The notes under the pieces: generated by a model
Databases searched by the model: none
What the model was told of the DNA's origin: nothing
The model's input: the letters and a program-made list of their open reading frames with translations, nothing else
Part shown: piece by piece, positions 23,512 through 30,445 of the stretch
How positions within the stretch are numbered: the first letter of the stretch is position 1
How the letters are laid out: every line of letters begins with the position of its first letter
Source of the DNA: an uncultured Burkholderiales bacterium
GTDB taxonomy: Bacteria > Pseudomonadota > Gammaproteobacteria > Burkholderiales > Burkholderiaceae_A
DNA length: 42,337 bases
NCBI GenBank assembly: GCA_937864175.1
Contig: CALMJH010000078.1
Coordinates: 1 to 42,337, forward strand
Reading direction: 5' to 3'
Made by a program: the position numbers and the translations under genes

Positions 23512-24149
23512 TGAAGACAGACCACGGGTTGCCCAGTGATCGGCTGATGCCGCTTCGACGGGTCGTCAAGGCTCTGACCAGGCTGGCCGACCGGGGGGGC
23601 GGGGAGGCCGAATTTCTCTCGGAGGGGCGGAGCCTCTTGGCCGAGTTAATCGCGCAAGACGACTGGCTGGAGGACGACTTTCGTAAGACTCACCCACAGT
23701 ACTACCAGCAGTACCTGCTCTACTGCGATCCCCATGAGCGGTTCTCGATTCAGAGTTTTGTCTGGGGTCCTGGCCAGGCGACCCCCGTCCATGACCACAC
23801 TGTCTGGGGACTGGTCGGGGTGATTCAGGGCGCGGAGGTCTGCGAGCGGTTTGAGAGGACTCCGGCCGGCCTGGTGGCAGCCGGCCCCGCAGCCCGCCTA
23901 GAGCGAGGCCAGGTGGATGCTGTGAGCCCGACGGTTGGCGACATTCATCGCGTGAGCAATGCTTACTCGGACCAGACCTCCATCTCCATTCATATCTACG
24001 GCGCCAATATTGGCAATCGGCCTCGGCATGTCTTTGATGAGACCAGTGGTCAGGTCAGAGATTTTGTCTCGGGTTATTCCTCGAGTCGTTTGCCCAACCT
24101 CTGGGATCAGGCGCCTGTCATTCGGGCCCAACTGGCTCATGGACGCTAG
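23502..24149 (+). CDS. Cupin thiol dioxygenase-like protein (cysteine dioxygenase / 3-mercaptopropionate dioxygenase family)
   Basis: 215 residues, double-stranded beta-helix. The iron triad is His97 and His99 in PVHDHTVWGLVGVIQG and His149 in GDIHRVSNAY, the pattern of thiol dioxygenases. Bacterial 3-mercaptopropionate dioxygenases (Ralstonia, Variovorax, Pseudomonas) share this layout. It would oxidise a thiol (cysteine or 3-mercaptopropionate) to a sulfinate. The ATG at 23502 overlaps the CoA-transferase stop by 10 nt and has a strong GGAGGTGA Shine-Dalgarno. In thiol-acid catabolism 3-sulfinopropionate is next activated to its CoA ester, which fits the CoA-transferase beside it; this link is inference. 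Confidence 0.85.
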   Translation: MAMMKTDHGLPSDRLMPLRRVVKALTRLADRGGGEAEFLSEGRSLLAELIAQDDWLEDDFRKTHPQYYQQYLLYCDPHERFSIQSFVWGPGQATPVHDHTVWGLVGVIQGAEVCERFERTPAGLVAAGPAARLERGQVDAVSPTVGDIHRVSNAYSDQTSISIHIYGANIGNRPRHVFDETSGQVRDFVSGYSSSRLPNLWDQAPVIRAQLAHGR

Positions 24150-24154
24150 GCTCG

Positions 24155-24934
24155 ATGGTTGAACTCGACTGGCCTGTGCCGGGTCTTGGGCGTATTCGCC
24201 TGAACCGCGGCGCTCAGGGCAATGCCTTGAGTGCCGCCTTGGTGGCGCAACTCGATAAGGCAGTTCAGACGGCTGAGCAGACCCCCGGCGCACATAGTCT
24301 GGCCTTCGTAGCGGCTGGGGCACATTTCTCGACGGGCATGGACCTCAGTGGTCTTGAGCGGGAGACGGATGAGTCCCTGCTCGCTCGGTTTTTGGCCATC
24401 GAAGACCTTCTGGCAAGAGTCTGGGCCTCGTCGCTAAGAACCGTGGCGTTGGTCCAGGGCCGGGCCTGGGGTGCTGCAGCAGACCTCGTGGTCTGCTGTG
24501 ACCACCGATTGGCGCGAGCCGATTCCACCTTCAGATTTCCGGGAGCCCAGTTTGGGCTGGTCTTGGGGACCCGAAGACTGGCTTGCCGGATTGGCTCAGA
24601 TCGGGCCCGCGCTGCAGTGCTGCAGGGCGAGACGCTTCATGCAGACGAGGCCCTGGCCTGTGGCCTTCTGACGCAGGTCTTGCCGAAGGAGCAGGTCTCC
24701 GAGGAGGAGGCCCTTGCGGGGTTGCCACCGTTGGTGGTTGATGGACAGACCCAGGCCTTGATTCACAAGGCCAGTCGTGCAGCCGACGATGGCCCGGCTG
24801 GCGGTGGTCTGGCCATGGACCGGTCGATGTTGCAGGACTCTGCCATGCACTCAGGGCTTCAGAGGCGGATGCAGGCCTATCTGGCCCGGCTCAGGGCGGC
24901 AGCAGTCCCGGCCTCCTCGGGAGGGCAGCCCTGA
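24155..24934 (+). CDS. Enoyl-CoA hydratase/isomerase family protein
   Basis: 259 residues, crotonase fold: RIRLNRGAQGNALSAALVAQLDKAV, AAGAHFSTGMDLSGLE (first oxyanion-hole strand), ALVQGRAWGAAADLVVCCDHRLA (second oxyanion hole) and FRFPGAQFGLVLGTRRL. The usual catalytic Glu positions are not clearly present after GAAADLV, and substitution by Ala/Gly is common in isomerase or hydrolase branches, so the reaction cannot be named. 5 nt after the cupin; its last base is shared with the fluC ATG. Confidence 0.88.
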   Translation: MVELDWPVPGLGRIRLNRGAQGNALSAALVAQLDKAVQTAEQTPGAHSLAFVAAGAHFSTGMDLSGLERETDESLLARFLAIEDLLARVWASSLRTVALVQGRAWGAAADLVVCCDHRLARADSTFRFPGAQFGLVLGTRRLACRIGSDRARAAVLQGETLHADEALACGLLTQVLPKEQVSEEEALAGLPPLVVDGQTQALIHKASRAADDGPAGGGLAMDRSMLQDSAMHSGLQRRMQAYLARLRAAAVPASSGGQP

Positions 24935-25335
24935 TGACTGCAGGCTCGGGGGGACTCTGGCTTCAGGCGGTGGCCGTGGCTCTGGGGGCCGTCCTCGGTG
25001 CCTGGGGCCGATGGGGCCTTGGTCTGGCGCTCAATTCGCTGTGGCCGCAGATGGCCCTGGGTACGCTGCTGGTGAACTGGGCCGGCAGCTTGGCCATGGG
25101 GGCTCTACTGGCGGTTTTTCAGGGGCTGCCTCACCTGCCTGAGGTCTACAGGCTGTTTTTGGTGACCGGCATATTGGGCAGCCTGACAACCTTCTCGGCC
25201 CTGACGGGGGAGGTGCTGGAGATGCTGCAGGCCGGGCGAATCTGGGATGCCGTGCTGGTCGCCTCAGTCCACCTCTTTGGGGGACTTCTGCTGGCCGGCG
25301 CAGGATTCTATCTTGTTGATTTAATGAGAAAATAA
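24934..25335 (+). CDS. fluC: Fluoride channel FluC/CrcB
   Basis: 133 residues, four membrane helices. Family marks: GAVLGAWGRWGLG near the N-terminus, GTLLVNWAGSLAMGALLAV (conserved Asn in helix 2), TGILGSLTTFSALTGEVLEML (the TTFS motif lining the pore). It lets fluoride leave the cytoplasm as a dimeric channel. The ATG overlaps the preceding stop (TGATG). No fluoride riboswitch is recognised upstream; it is translated as the last gene of a metabolic operon, which is odd for a stress gene. Confidence 0.93.
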   Translation: MTAGSGGLWLQAVAVALGAVLGAWGRWGLGLALNSLWPQMALGTLLVNWAGSLAMGALLAVFQGLPHLPEVYRLFLVTGILGSLTTFSALTGEVLEMLQAGRIWDAVLVASVHLFGGLLLAGAGFYLVDLMRK

Positions 25336-25356
25336 AAGATTTCAAGGGTTTGATGG

Positions 25357-25385
25357 TTGATATTGTTGCGTTGCATCATTAGTCT
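25357..25385 (+). promoter_or_regulatory. Promoter of the phasin gene
   Basis: TTGATA (25357-25362), 17 nt, TAGTCT (25380-25385); leader about 55 nt to the ATG at 25446. The -10 equals that of ppk2 and the FAD oxidase, but no good CTGTCAY unit precedes it. Confidence 0.5.
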
Positions 25386-25445
25386 GTTGACATCGCCTGA
25401 CAGCGTCGTTGCTGTCTAAGACCCACCACCTTGAAAGGACTCGAC

Positions 25446-26012
25446 ATGACCAACCAAATGACCCCCGAGCAGATGCTCAACTCACTCAGAGAATCCCAGG
25501 TTGCCCTGGTGAACCTTGCAGCCCGTTCCATCGAGTGCATGGAGAAGCATATTGAGCTCAACCTAAAGGCTGCGAAGGCCAATCTTGCCGACGCGACTGA
25601 GGCTGCCCATCAGCTTCTGGCCGCCAAAGACGCGCCCGGGTTCTCGGCTGCCGTCCAATCTGCTGCCACCCCCAATGTCACGCGGGCCGCTAGCTACGGC
25701 CGCAACGCCTATCAGATCAATGCCGAGGCCGCAGCCGAGTTTGCCAAACTGGTCGAGGCCCGCATCTCCGAGGCCAACAAGCAGATGGCCACTGCGCTCA
25801 ACGACCTGAGCAAGAACGCGCCTGCTGGCACCGAGGGAATGGTGGCCATGATGAAATCGGCCTTCGCTGCGTCTAACTCTGCATTTGATGCCATCAACAA
25901 GGCCACCAAGCAGGTGGTGGAGATGGTAGAGAACAATGTCGAGGCAGCTACAAAGGCAGGTGAGGCAGCCGTTAGCAACGCCACGAAGTCCACCAAGCGC
26001 GCCGCTAAGTAA
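25446..26012 (+). CDS. Phasin (PHA granule-associated protein)
   Basis: 188 residues from the ATG at 25446 with AAAGGA upstream; the frame also has a TTG five codons earlier. Amphipathic helical protein: NSLRESQVALVNLAARSIECMEKHIELNLKAAKANLADATEAAHQLLAAKDAPGF, then SYGRNAYQINAEAAAEFAKLVEARISEANKQM, and an Ala/Lys-rich tail EAATKAGEAAVSNATKSTKRAAK. Matches the phasin_2 family coating polyhydroxyalkanoate granules. The PHA synthase is not in the window. Single gene with its own promoter and a strong terminator. High expression likely. Confidence 0.93.
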   Translation: MTNQMTPEQMLNSLRESQVALVNLAARSIECMEKHIELNLKAAKANLADATEAAHQLLAAKDAPGFSAAVQSAATPNVTRAASYGRNAYQINAEAAAEFAKLVEARISEANKQMATALNDLSKNAPAGTEGMVAMMKSAFAASNSAFDAINKATKQVVEMVENNVEAATKAGEAAVSNATKSTKRAAK

Positions 26013-26033
26013 GCCCGCAGAGTCGCTTAAACG

Positions 26034-26065
26034 AAAAAGCCCTGGACTTGGTCCAGGGCTTTTTT
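26034..26065 (+). terminator. Rho-independent terminator after the phasin gene
   Basis: GCCCTGGAC (26039-26047) pairs with GTCCAGGGC (26051-26059), loop TTG, then six T (26060-26065) and an A-run before the stem, so it can also work in the other direction. Confidence 0.9.
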
Positions 26066-26122
26066 ATGGGGAGTTGTTACCGATGCTGGGCCGCCCCTCT
26101 GGACTGAGCCGAGCAACCCTGG

Positions 26123-27103
26123 CTACCCGAGTAACCAGCGGGCAGCAGCGTGGTAGAGCGGAATCCCAAAGAGGATGTTGAGCGGGAAGGTGATGCCCAA
26201 CGACAGTCCGATATAGACCGAGGGCTGGGCCTCTGGAATGGCCTCTCGGAGAACGGCAGGCACTGCGATATAGCTGGCAGAGGCAGCCAAGACCGCTAGG
26301 AGGGTGGCATCACCCACGGACAGTCCAAGGGCCTGACACAGCAGCAATGCCAGGGCTGCGTGGACCAGCGGCGCAAGGACTGCATAGGCCAGCAGCATCA
26401 CGGACTGGCCGCGTAGACCGCCAAGGTTTCTGGCGGCCATCAGCCCCATGTCAAGGAGGAAGAAGGCCAACATGCCTTTGAAGAGATCGGCTGAGAAAGG
26501 CTTCATGGCGGCAGCGCCCTCGGGCCCCATATAAAAGCCAATGACCATGCTGGCCAGGAGCAGCAGCTGGGCCCCGTCGGTGAAGGATTCATGCAGGACC
26601 GACATCACGCCACCTGGGTGCGGGGCAGAGGTCTGGCCACGCGGGCCTCCAAGCTGACCCTTGCGGACCAGGTTGGCCAGGACAACTGCCAGGATGATGG
26701 CTGGAGATTCCATCAGGGCCATGGCTGCGGCCATGTAGCCGCCATGTTCTACCCCGTTGAGGTCGAGGAATTGATTGGCGGTGATGAAGGTAACGGCACT
26801 CACCGAGCCGTAGGTGGCCGCCACAGCGATGGCATTGAAGGGTGTAGTCAGGGGGCGAAGGACAAAAAAACCAATCAGGGGCAGCAGGCCGGCCAAGACT
26901 ACTGCCAAGACCAGGCTTGCTCCCACCTCATAGGTAAGGCCTGTCTCGGCCAGCGAGAGTCCTCCCTTGAGGCCAAGGGCCATGAGCAGGTAGAGGGCAA
27001 GAAAGCGACTGATCGCGGCTGGGATCTCGAGGTTGGATCGAACCAATCCCGCGAACAGGCCCACAATGAAAAAGAGTACGGCGGGGTCCAACAGAGCAGT
27101 CAA
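26123..27103 (-). CDS. SbtA-like sodium-dependent bicarbonate transporter (DUF897)
   Basis: 326 residues, about ten membrane segments arranged as two inverted halves around a hydrophilic loop (NLVRKGQLGGPRGQTSAPHPGGV). N-terminal LLDPAVLFFIVGLFAGLVRSNLEIPAAISRFLALYLLMALGLKGG and AATYGSVSAVTFITANQFL match SbtA-family (DUF897) proteins. In cyanobacteria SbtA brings in bicarbonate with sodium; in heterotrophs the substrate is unproven. Starts with TTG at 27103, with GGAAAG upstream inside the end of the YkuK-like gene (gap 2 nt), so the two are co-transcribed. Confidence 0.88.
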   Translation of the reverse strand: MTALLDPAVLFFIVGLFAGLVRSNLEIPAAISRFLALYLLMALGLKGGLSLAETGLTYEVGASLVLAVVLAGLLPLIGFFVLRPLTTPFNAIAVAATYGSVSAVTFITANQFLDLNGVEHGGYMAAAMALMESPAIILAVVLANLVRKGQLGGPRGQTSAPHPGGVMSVLHESFTDGAQLLLLASMVIGFYMGPEGAAAMKPFSADLFKGMLAFFLLDMGLMAARNLGGLRGQSVMLLAYAVLAPLVHAALALLLCQALGLSVGDATLLAVLAASASYIAVPAVLREAIPEAQPSVYIGLSLGITFPLNILFGIPLYHAAARWLLG

Positions 27104-27105
27104 AT

Positions 27106-27621
27106 CTAGGCAGCTTTCCGGTCTTTGGCGTCTTTGGGCTCTCGTCCGGATTGGCTGGCCAGTTCCTTGTACCGGTCTGCTGCGCAGCTAGCGGCAAAGG
27201 CATTGGGTTTGACCCGGGGAGAGACATTGCAAACGCCCCGAATATACCCGATGGCCTGTTGGACCACACAGTGCGAGCCCGTATCCGGGTCTGGGTTGAG
27301 GTCGAGGTGGACCTCAACTTCCCGGTCAGCGATGGCGTCGGCGAGTCGAAGGTAGAGGTCCGCCACCTTGTAGACCTCGTTCATGAGTCGGACCTGAGGA
27401 CGGTTAGCCCGTTGGTCGAAGTCTCGCTCTCGAACCGTCTCTCCAAAGAGTTTGCAGCCGCGGTTGCCATCGACATGGACAACAATCACCAGCGTGTAAT
27501 CGGCATACCAGGACTCGTTGACGAGAACTCGGCAGGAGTCGGCTCCGATGTAAATGCGAGTCTCGGCCGACTGCGAAGCGATGAATCGCTTGATGGCGTC
27601 GAGGTCGAGGGTCATGTTCAT
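27106..27621 (-). CDS. YkuK-like ribonuclease H-like protein (DUF458)
   Basis: 171 residues from the ATG at 27621 (a second ATG at 27615; the frame runs up to 27660 without support). RIYIGADSCRVLVNESWYADYTLVIVVHVDGNRGCKLFGETVRERDF is the RNase-H-like first strands with acidic residues, then VHLDLNPDPDTGSHCVVQQAIGYIRGV, where Asp and the DLN motif resemble the YkuK family. Function unknown; a nuclease or nucleic-acid-binding role is expected from the fold. No Shine-Dalgarno is seen. The C-terminal tail is Lys/Arg/Asp-rich. Forms a transcription unit with the SbtA-like gene. Confidence 0.82.
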   Translation of the reverse strand: MNMTLDLDAIKRFIASQSAETRIYIGADSCRVLVNESWYADYTLVIVVHVDGNRGCKLFGETVRERDFDQRANRPQVRLMNEVYKVADLYLRLADAIADREVEVHLDLNPDPDTGSHCVVQQAIGYIRGVCNVSPRVKPNAFAASCAADRYKELASQSGREPKDAKDRKAA

Positions 27622-27677
27622 GGCTAGCGTAAGGCTAGGGGGAATTCTTCGTTTAGACAAGCTTTACTTTTTTGGGT

Positions 27678-27711
27678 GGGCCACACAATTGTCATGGTTG
27701 CTCGCTAGACT
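27678..27711 (+). promoter_or_regulatory. Pho-type promoter of the HD-domain phosphonate oxygenase gene
   Basis: GGGCCAC (27678-27684, 4/7) and TTGTCAT (27689-27695, 6/7) are 11 bp apart; TAGACT (27706-27711) lies exactly 10 nt after the second unit. The same geometry occurs before ppk2. The gene starts at 27750 with AAAGGGGG as Shine-Dalgarno. Confidence 0.6.
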
Positions 27712-27749
27712 TGAAGTCCATTCTTACCTGATGTTCAAAGGGGGCCACC

Positions 27750-28355
27750 ATGACATTTGAATCCCTTCTGAGGCTTTACCAAGACCGAGGTAGCCTTCAG
27801 TATTCGGGTGAGCCTGTAAGCCAGCTTGAACATGCCTGGCAGGGACTCCAGCTTGCTCAGTCGGCTGGCGCATCGCCACAACTCCAGCTCGCAACGTTTT
27901 TCCATGATGTCGGCCACCTGCTGCAAAAGGCCATGGGTTCGCCGACGCTTGTGGGCCATGACGACCGACATGAGGTCACGGGTACCGCCTTGCTGAAGCG
28001 GGCCTTTGCCCAGTTGGGCTTTTCCAACGAGGATCAGGAGGCCATTGCTCAGCCGGTCGCCCTGCACGTCGAGGCCAAACGCTACCTGGTCTACTCCGAG
28101 CCGTCCTACGAGGCCTGCCTGTCGGCCGATTCGATGCGGAGTCTGGCCCTTCAGGGCGGACCGATGGACGAGTCCGAGGCTCAGCGGTTTGAGCGGCGGT
28201 CTTTTTTCCAGGATGCAGTCGCCCTTCGACGCTGGGATGAGGCGGCCAAGCAGGGAGCGCCAGAGGCCGCCCTGGTGTTGCCCTCTTGGAGTGCGGTGGA
28301 GGGCCTTTTGCACCAGTTGGTTGCGCAATGCACACCGACAAAACTGGCCTCTTAA
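27750..28355 (+). CDS. HD-domain diiron phosphonate oxygenase, PhnZ/TmpB (PbfC) type
   Basis: 201 residues, HD-domain protein of the family found in phosphonate-degradation operons. Visible: YSGEPVSQLEHAWQ, where Tyr18 and Glu21 match the PhnZ Tyr24/Glu27 pair that gates the active site; iron-ligand motif FFHDVGHLL (His52-Asp53, His56); GHDDRHEVTG; and VALHVEAKRYLV (His). PhnZ-type enzymes use O2 to break the C-P bond of a 1-hydroxy-phosphonate (2-amino-1-hydroxyethylphosphonate, or its trimethylated form for TmpB/PbfC), giving glycine or glycine betaine and phosphate. The partner alpha-hydroxylase (PhnY/TmpA) is not in the window. Which of the two substrates is used is not readable. Confidence 0.88.
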   Translation: MTFESLLRLYQDRGSLQYSGEPVSQLEHAWQGLQLAQSAGASPQLQLATFFHDVGHLLQKAMGSPTLVGHDDRHEVTGTALLKRAFAQLGFSNEDQEAIAQPVALHVEAKRYLVYSEPSYEACLSADSMRSLALQGGPMDESEAQRFERRSFFQDAVALRRWDEAAKQGAPEAALVLPSWSAVEGLLHQLVAQCTPTKLAS

Positions 28356-28403
28356 GCAAGGCCCATGGCTATTTGTCTAGAACATGAAATTTTTATTATT
28401 GCG

Positions 28404-28432
28404 TTGCACTATGCAAGAGACTGTGGTGTAAT
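28404..28432 (+). promoter_or_regulatory. Promoter of putative small RNA
   Basis: TTGCAC (28404-28409), 17 nt, TGTAAT (28427-28432); predicted start near 28439, at the first hairpin. The -35 region overlaps TTGCA-CTA-TGCAA (28404-28416), an inverted repeat that could be a regulator site. Confidence 0.6.
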
Positions 28433-28438
28433 TTAAGC

Positions 28439-28525
28439 CACGGGAGTTCTCCCGTGTTGTTGTCTCCTTGCAGAACTTTTCTGCCTTGCAGCCCAAGTCC
28501 CTCAAAAGACTTGGGCTCTTTTTTT
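28439..28525 (+). ncRNA. Putative small RNA between the HD oxygenase gene and phnE
   Basis: About 87 nt with a promoter before it and a terminator at its end, and no open reading frame. Three stem-loops can be drawn: CACGGGA/TCCCGTG (28439-28456), GCAGAA/TTCTGC (28470-28484), and a 10-bp terminator stem (28490-28517) followed by seven T. The single-stranded stretch between the first two (TTGTTGTCTCCTT, about 28457-28469) contains CTCCTT, complementary to Shine-Dalgarno AAGGAG, a common seed of regulatory sRNAs. It converges on phnE, whose stop overlaps the U-run. Not similar to any RNA I recognise. Confidence 0.6.
28490..28525 (+). terminator. Rho-independent terminator of the small RNA
   Basis: AGCCCAAGTC (28490-28499) pairs with GACTTGGGCT (28508-28517), 8-nt loop, then C and seven T (28519-28525). 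Could also end read-through from the HD oxygenase gene. Only the plus strand has the U-run. Confidence 0.9.
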
Positions 28526-29333
28526 AGATGAGCAGGGCCCGGATTCTGGCGGAGATGAAGTCGATGATCGAGACCGAGGCGATCAAAATAATCAGCAAGG
28601 CGCAGGTCTCAGCGTACTGAAAGCCCCGCATGACCTCCCAGAGGACTTGGCCGATTCCGCCGGCCCCCACGATGCCCAATACGGAGGCCCCACGGACATT
28701 GGCCTCAAACCGGTAGAGCGAGTAGGAGATCCAGAGGGGCAGGACCTGGGGAATAACGCCAAAGACAATTTCCTCAAGGGCATTGGCGCCGGTGGCCCGA
28801 ATGCCTTCGACGGGCTGGGGGTCGATGGCCTCGACAGCCTCCGAAAAGAGTTTGGCGAGGGTTCCGGTGGTCGAGATAAAGAGCGCCAAGACGCCCGCGA
28901 AGGGCCCGAGCCCGACGGCAACAATAAAAAGCAGCGCGAAGACCATTTCGTTGACGGCCCGAAAGGCATCCATTAAGCGGCGCATGGGTTGGTGGATGTA
29001 GGTTGGCGTGATGTTTTCTGCGCAGAGAAGGCCGCAGGGAATGCCCAGAACGATCGCCAGGGCGGTTCCCCAGACGGCAATCTGGATGGTGATGACCATC
29101 TCCTTAAGGTAGACCTCCCAGTCGCGGAAGTTCGGTGGGAAGAAGTCCGCCAAGAAGGTGGCCATGTTGGCGGAGTCTTCGACCAGCGACATCGGGCGCA
29201 TGTCGGCGCCTTTCCAGGACCCCACCAGAAGGGCCAGGATCATAAGGGCGATGAACCAGCCGGTCCAGGTCTTGGGCTTACTCGCCAAGGCCTGCTCGGC
29301 GGCGGTCGGAAGTCTTTGGGTGGTCTCAGTCAT
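28524..29333 (-). CDS. phnE: Phosphonate ABC transporter permease PhnE
   Basis: 269 residues, five to six membrane helices. [61 protein letters not shown] and the permease loop [46 protein letters not shown] are PhnE-type. Forms the membrane channel for phosphonates taken up by PhnD. Third gene of phnCDE, 113 nt after phnD with two stem-loops between. CAAGGAG Shine-Dalgarno; its 3' end is antisense to the small RNA terminator. Confidence 0.95.
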   Translation of the reverse strand: MTETTQRLPTAAEQALASKPKTWTGWFIALMILALLVGSWKGADMRPMSLVEDSANMATFLADFFPPNFRDWEVYLKEMVITIQIAVWGTALAIVLGIPCGLLCAENITPTYIHQPMRRLMDAFRAVNEMVFALLFIVAVGLGPFAGVLALFISTTGTLAKLFSEAVEAIDPQPVEGIRATGANALEEIVFGVIPQVLPLWISYSLYRFEANVRGASVLGIVGAGGIGQVLWEVMRGFQYAETCALLIILIASVSIIDFISARIRALLI

Positions 29334-29350
29334 GTGGGGACTCCTTGTAA

Positions 29351-29384
29351 AAACGCCCGATCGATGCAGACCGACCGGGCGTTT
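29351..29384 (-). terminator. Stem-loop with T-run between phnD and phnE
   Basis: On the minus strand AAACGCCCG (29384-29376) pairs with CGGGCGTTT (29359-29351), 16-nt loop, followed by five T (29353-29349). Looks like a leaky terminator that would lower phnE relative to phnD, only 10 nt before the phnE Shine-Dalgarno. Confidence 0.6.
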
Positions 29385-29403
29385 CGTTCTCCATTCAGAC
29401 CAG

Positions 29404-29422
29404 ACCCTGCCGGGCGGGCAGG
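29404..29422 (-). repeat. Short GC-rich stem-loop after phnD
   Basis: CCCTGCC and GGCAGGG around a 5-nt loop, about 25 nt past the phnD stop. Likely a 3'-end stabiliser of phnD mRNA. Confidence 0.5.
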
Positions 29423-29446
29423 GTAGTTGTCTGACTTACGTCTGGC

Positions 29447-30445
29447 TTACTTCTTGGCCTTCATCTGCTTTTCAAGGGCAGCGAGTTGAGTGTCAATGGC
29501 AGCAAGCTCTTTCTTCTTGTCGGCATCGGAGAGCTTTGAATCAGCCTCGACCTTGTTGCGATTCCTGAAGAGTTCGAGCTGACGGATGGGCAGCAATTGG
29601 TTGTCGTCTGACGACTCGAAACCACGCCAGGTCAGAGGCGCCATGATCTTGCGCTGACGCTCGCCTTCAGCGTCGTTGCCACGGCCATAGGCCAGCAAGA
29701 AGTCTTTCAGCTTCTTCTTGGTGGCTGCGTCCAGATCCTTGCGGTAGACCAGGGGGTCCGAAGGAATTAGCGGCGAGCGCCAGATTTCTTTAATCATGGC
29801 GAACTTCTCGGGCTGGGTGGCCTTCAGGCGGTCTTGGTTTTCCGTGTTGTTGGTGGCCACGTCGACCTGCTTGGCGGCCGCAGCCAACAGGTTACCTTCG
29901 TGGTTCGAGGTGGTCACACTCTTGAAGGCTGTCTTGGGCTCGACCTTGTTCAGGGCGAAGACGTAGTAGGAGGGCACCAGGAAGCCGGAGGTGGAGTTGG
30001 GGTCACCAATGCCGAAACGGATGTCTTTGGAGTTTTTGAGAACATCCTGCAGGCTGTTGTAGGGACTGTCTTTGTGAGTCACCAGAGTGGAGTAGTAACC
30101 CTTGGAGCCATCCAGAGCCATGGTCTGAACGAAGATTTCGCCGTTGGACCGGTCGACCGCTTCCATAGCCGCTTTGTTGCCGTACCAGGCTACCTGGACC
30201 TTGTTAAAGCGCATGGCTTCGATAACACCAGCGTAGTCAGAGGCAAAGAAGGCCTTGACGGGGATGCCAACGGCTTTTTCCATGTCTTTCAGGAAGGGCT
30301 CGAAGTCCTTCGAGAGGTTCTTGGAAGACTCTGTGGAGATGATGCCGAAGTTGATTTCTTTGGGGGCTGCCGCATAGCTGGGCAGGGCCGACAGGGCCGA
30401 GACTGCCAGGGCGGCCGTCAGAATGCTACGACGCATAGACTTCAT
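29447..30445 (-). CDS. phnD: Phosphonate ABC transporter substrate-binding protein PhnD
   Basis: 332 residues with a signal peptide (MKSMRRSILTAALAVSALSALPSYAAA). The mature protein has INFGIISTESSKNLSKDFEPFLKDMEKAVGIPVKAFFASDYAGVIEAMRFNKVQVAWYGNKAAMEAVDRS, the PhnD fold with conserved STES and WYGNK, and later STSGFLVPSYYVF and NNTENQDRL. Captures phosphonates such as 2-aminoethylphosphonate in the periplasm. The C-terminal tail (about 290-332) is a Lys/Glu/Asp-rich coil. GAGGAG Shine-Dalgarno; its start overlaps the phnC end by 20 nt. Confidence 0.95.
   Translation of the reverse strand: MKSMRRSILTAALAVSALSALPSYAAAPKEINFGIISTESSKNLSKDFEPFLKDMEKAVGIPVKAFFASDYAGVIEAMRFNKVQVAWYGNKAAMEAVDRSNGEIFVQTMALDGSKGYYSTLVTHKDSPYNSLQDVLKNSKDIRFGIGDPNSTSGFLVPSYYVFALNKVEPKTAFKSVTTSNHEGNLLAAAAKQVDVATNNTENQDRLKATQPEKFAMIKEIWRSPLIPSDPLVYRKDLDAATKKKLKDFLLAYGRGNDAEGERQRKIMAPLTWRGFESSDDNQLLPIRQLELFRNRNKVEADSKLSDADKKKELAAIDTQLAALEKQMKAKK

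Noticed and set aside
24850-24940. Fluoride riboswitch before fluC
   Set aside because: fluC starts on the last base of the preceding gene and there is no intergenic leader for a crcB motif.
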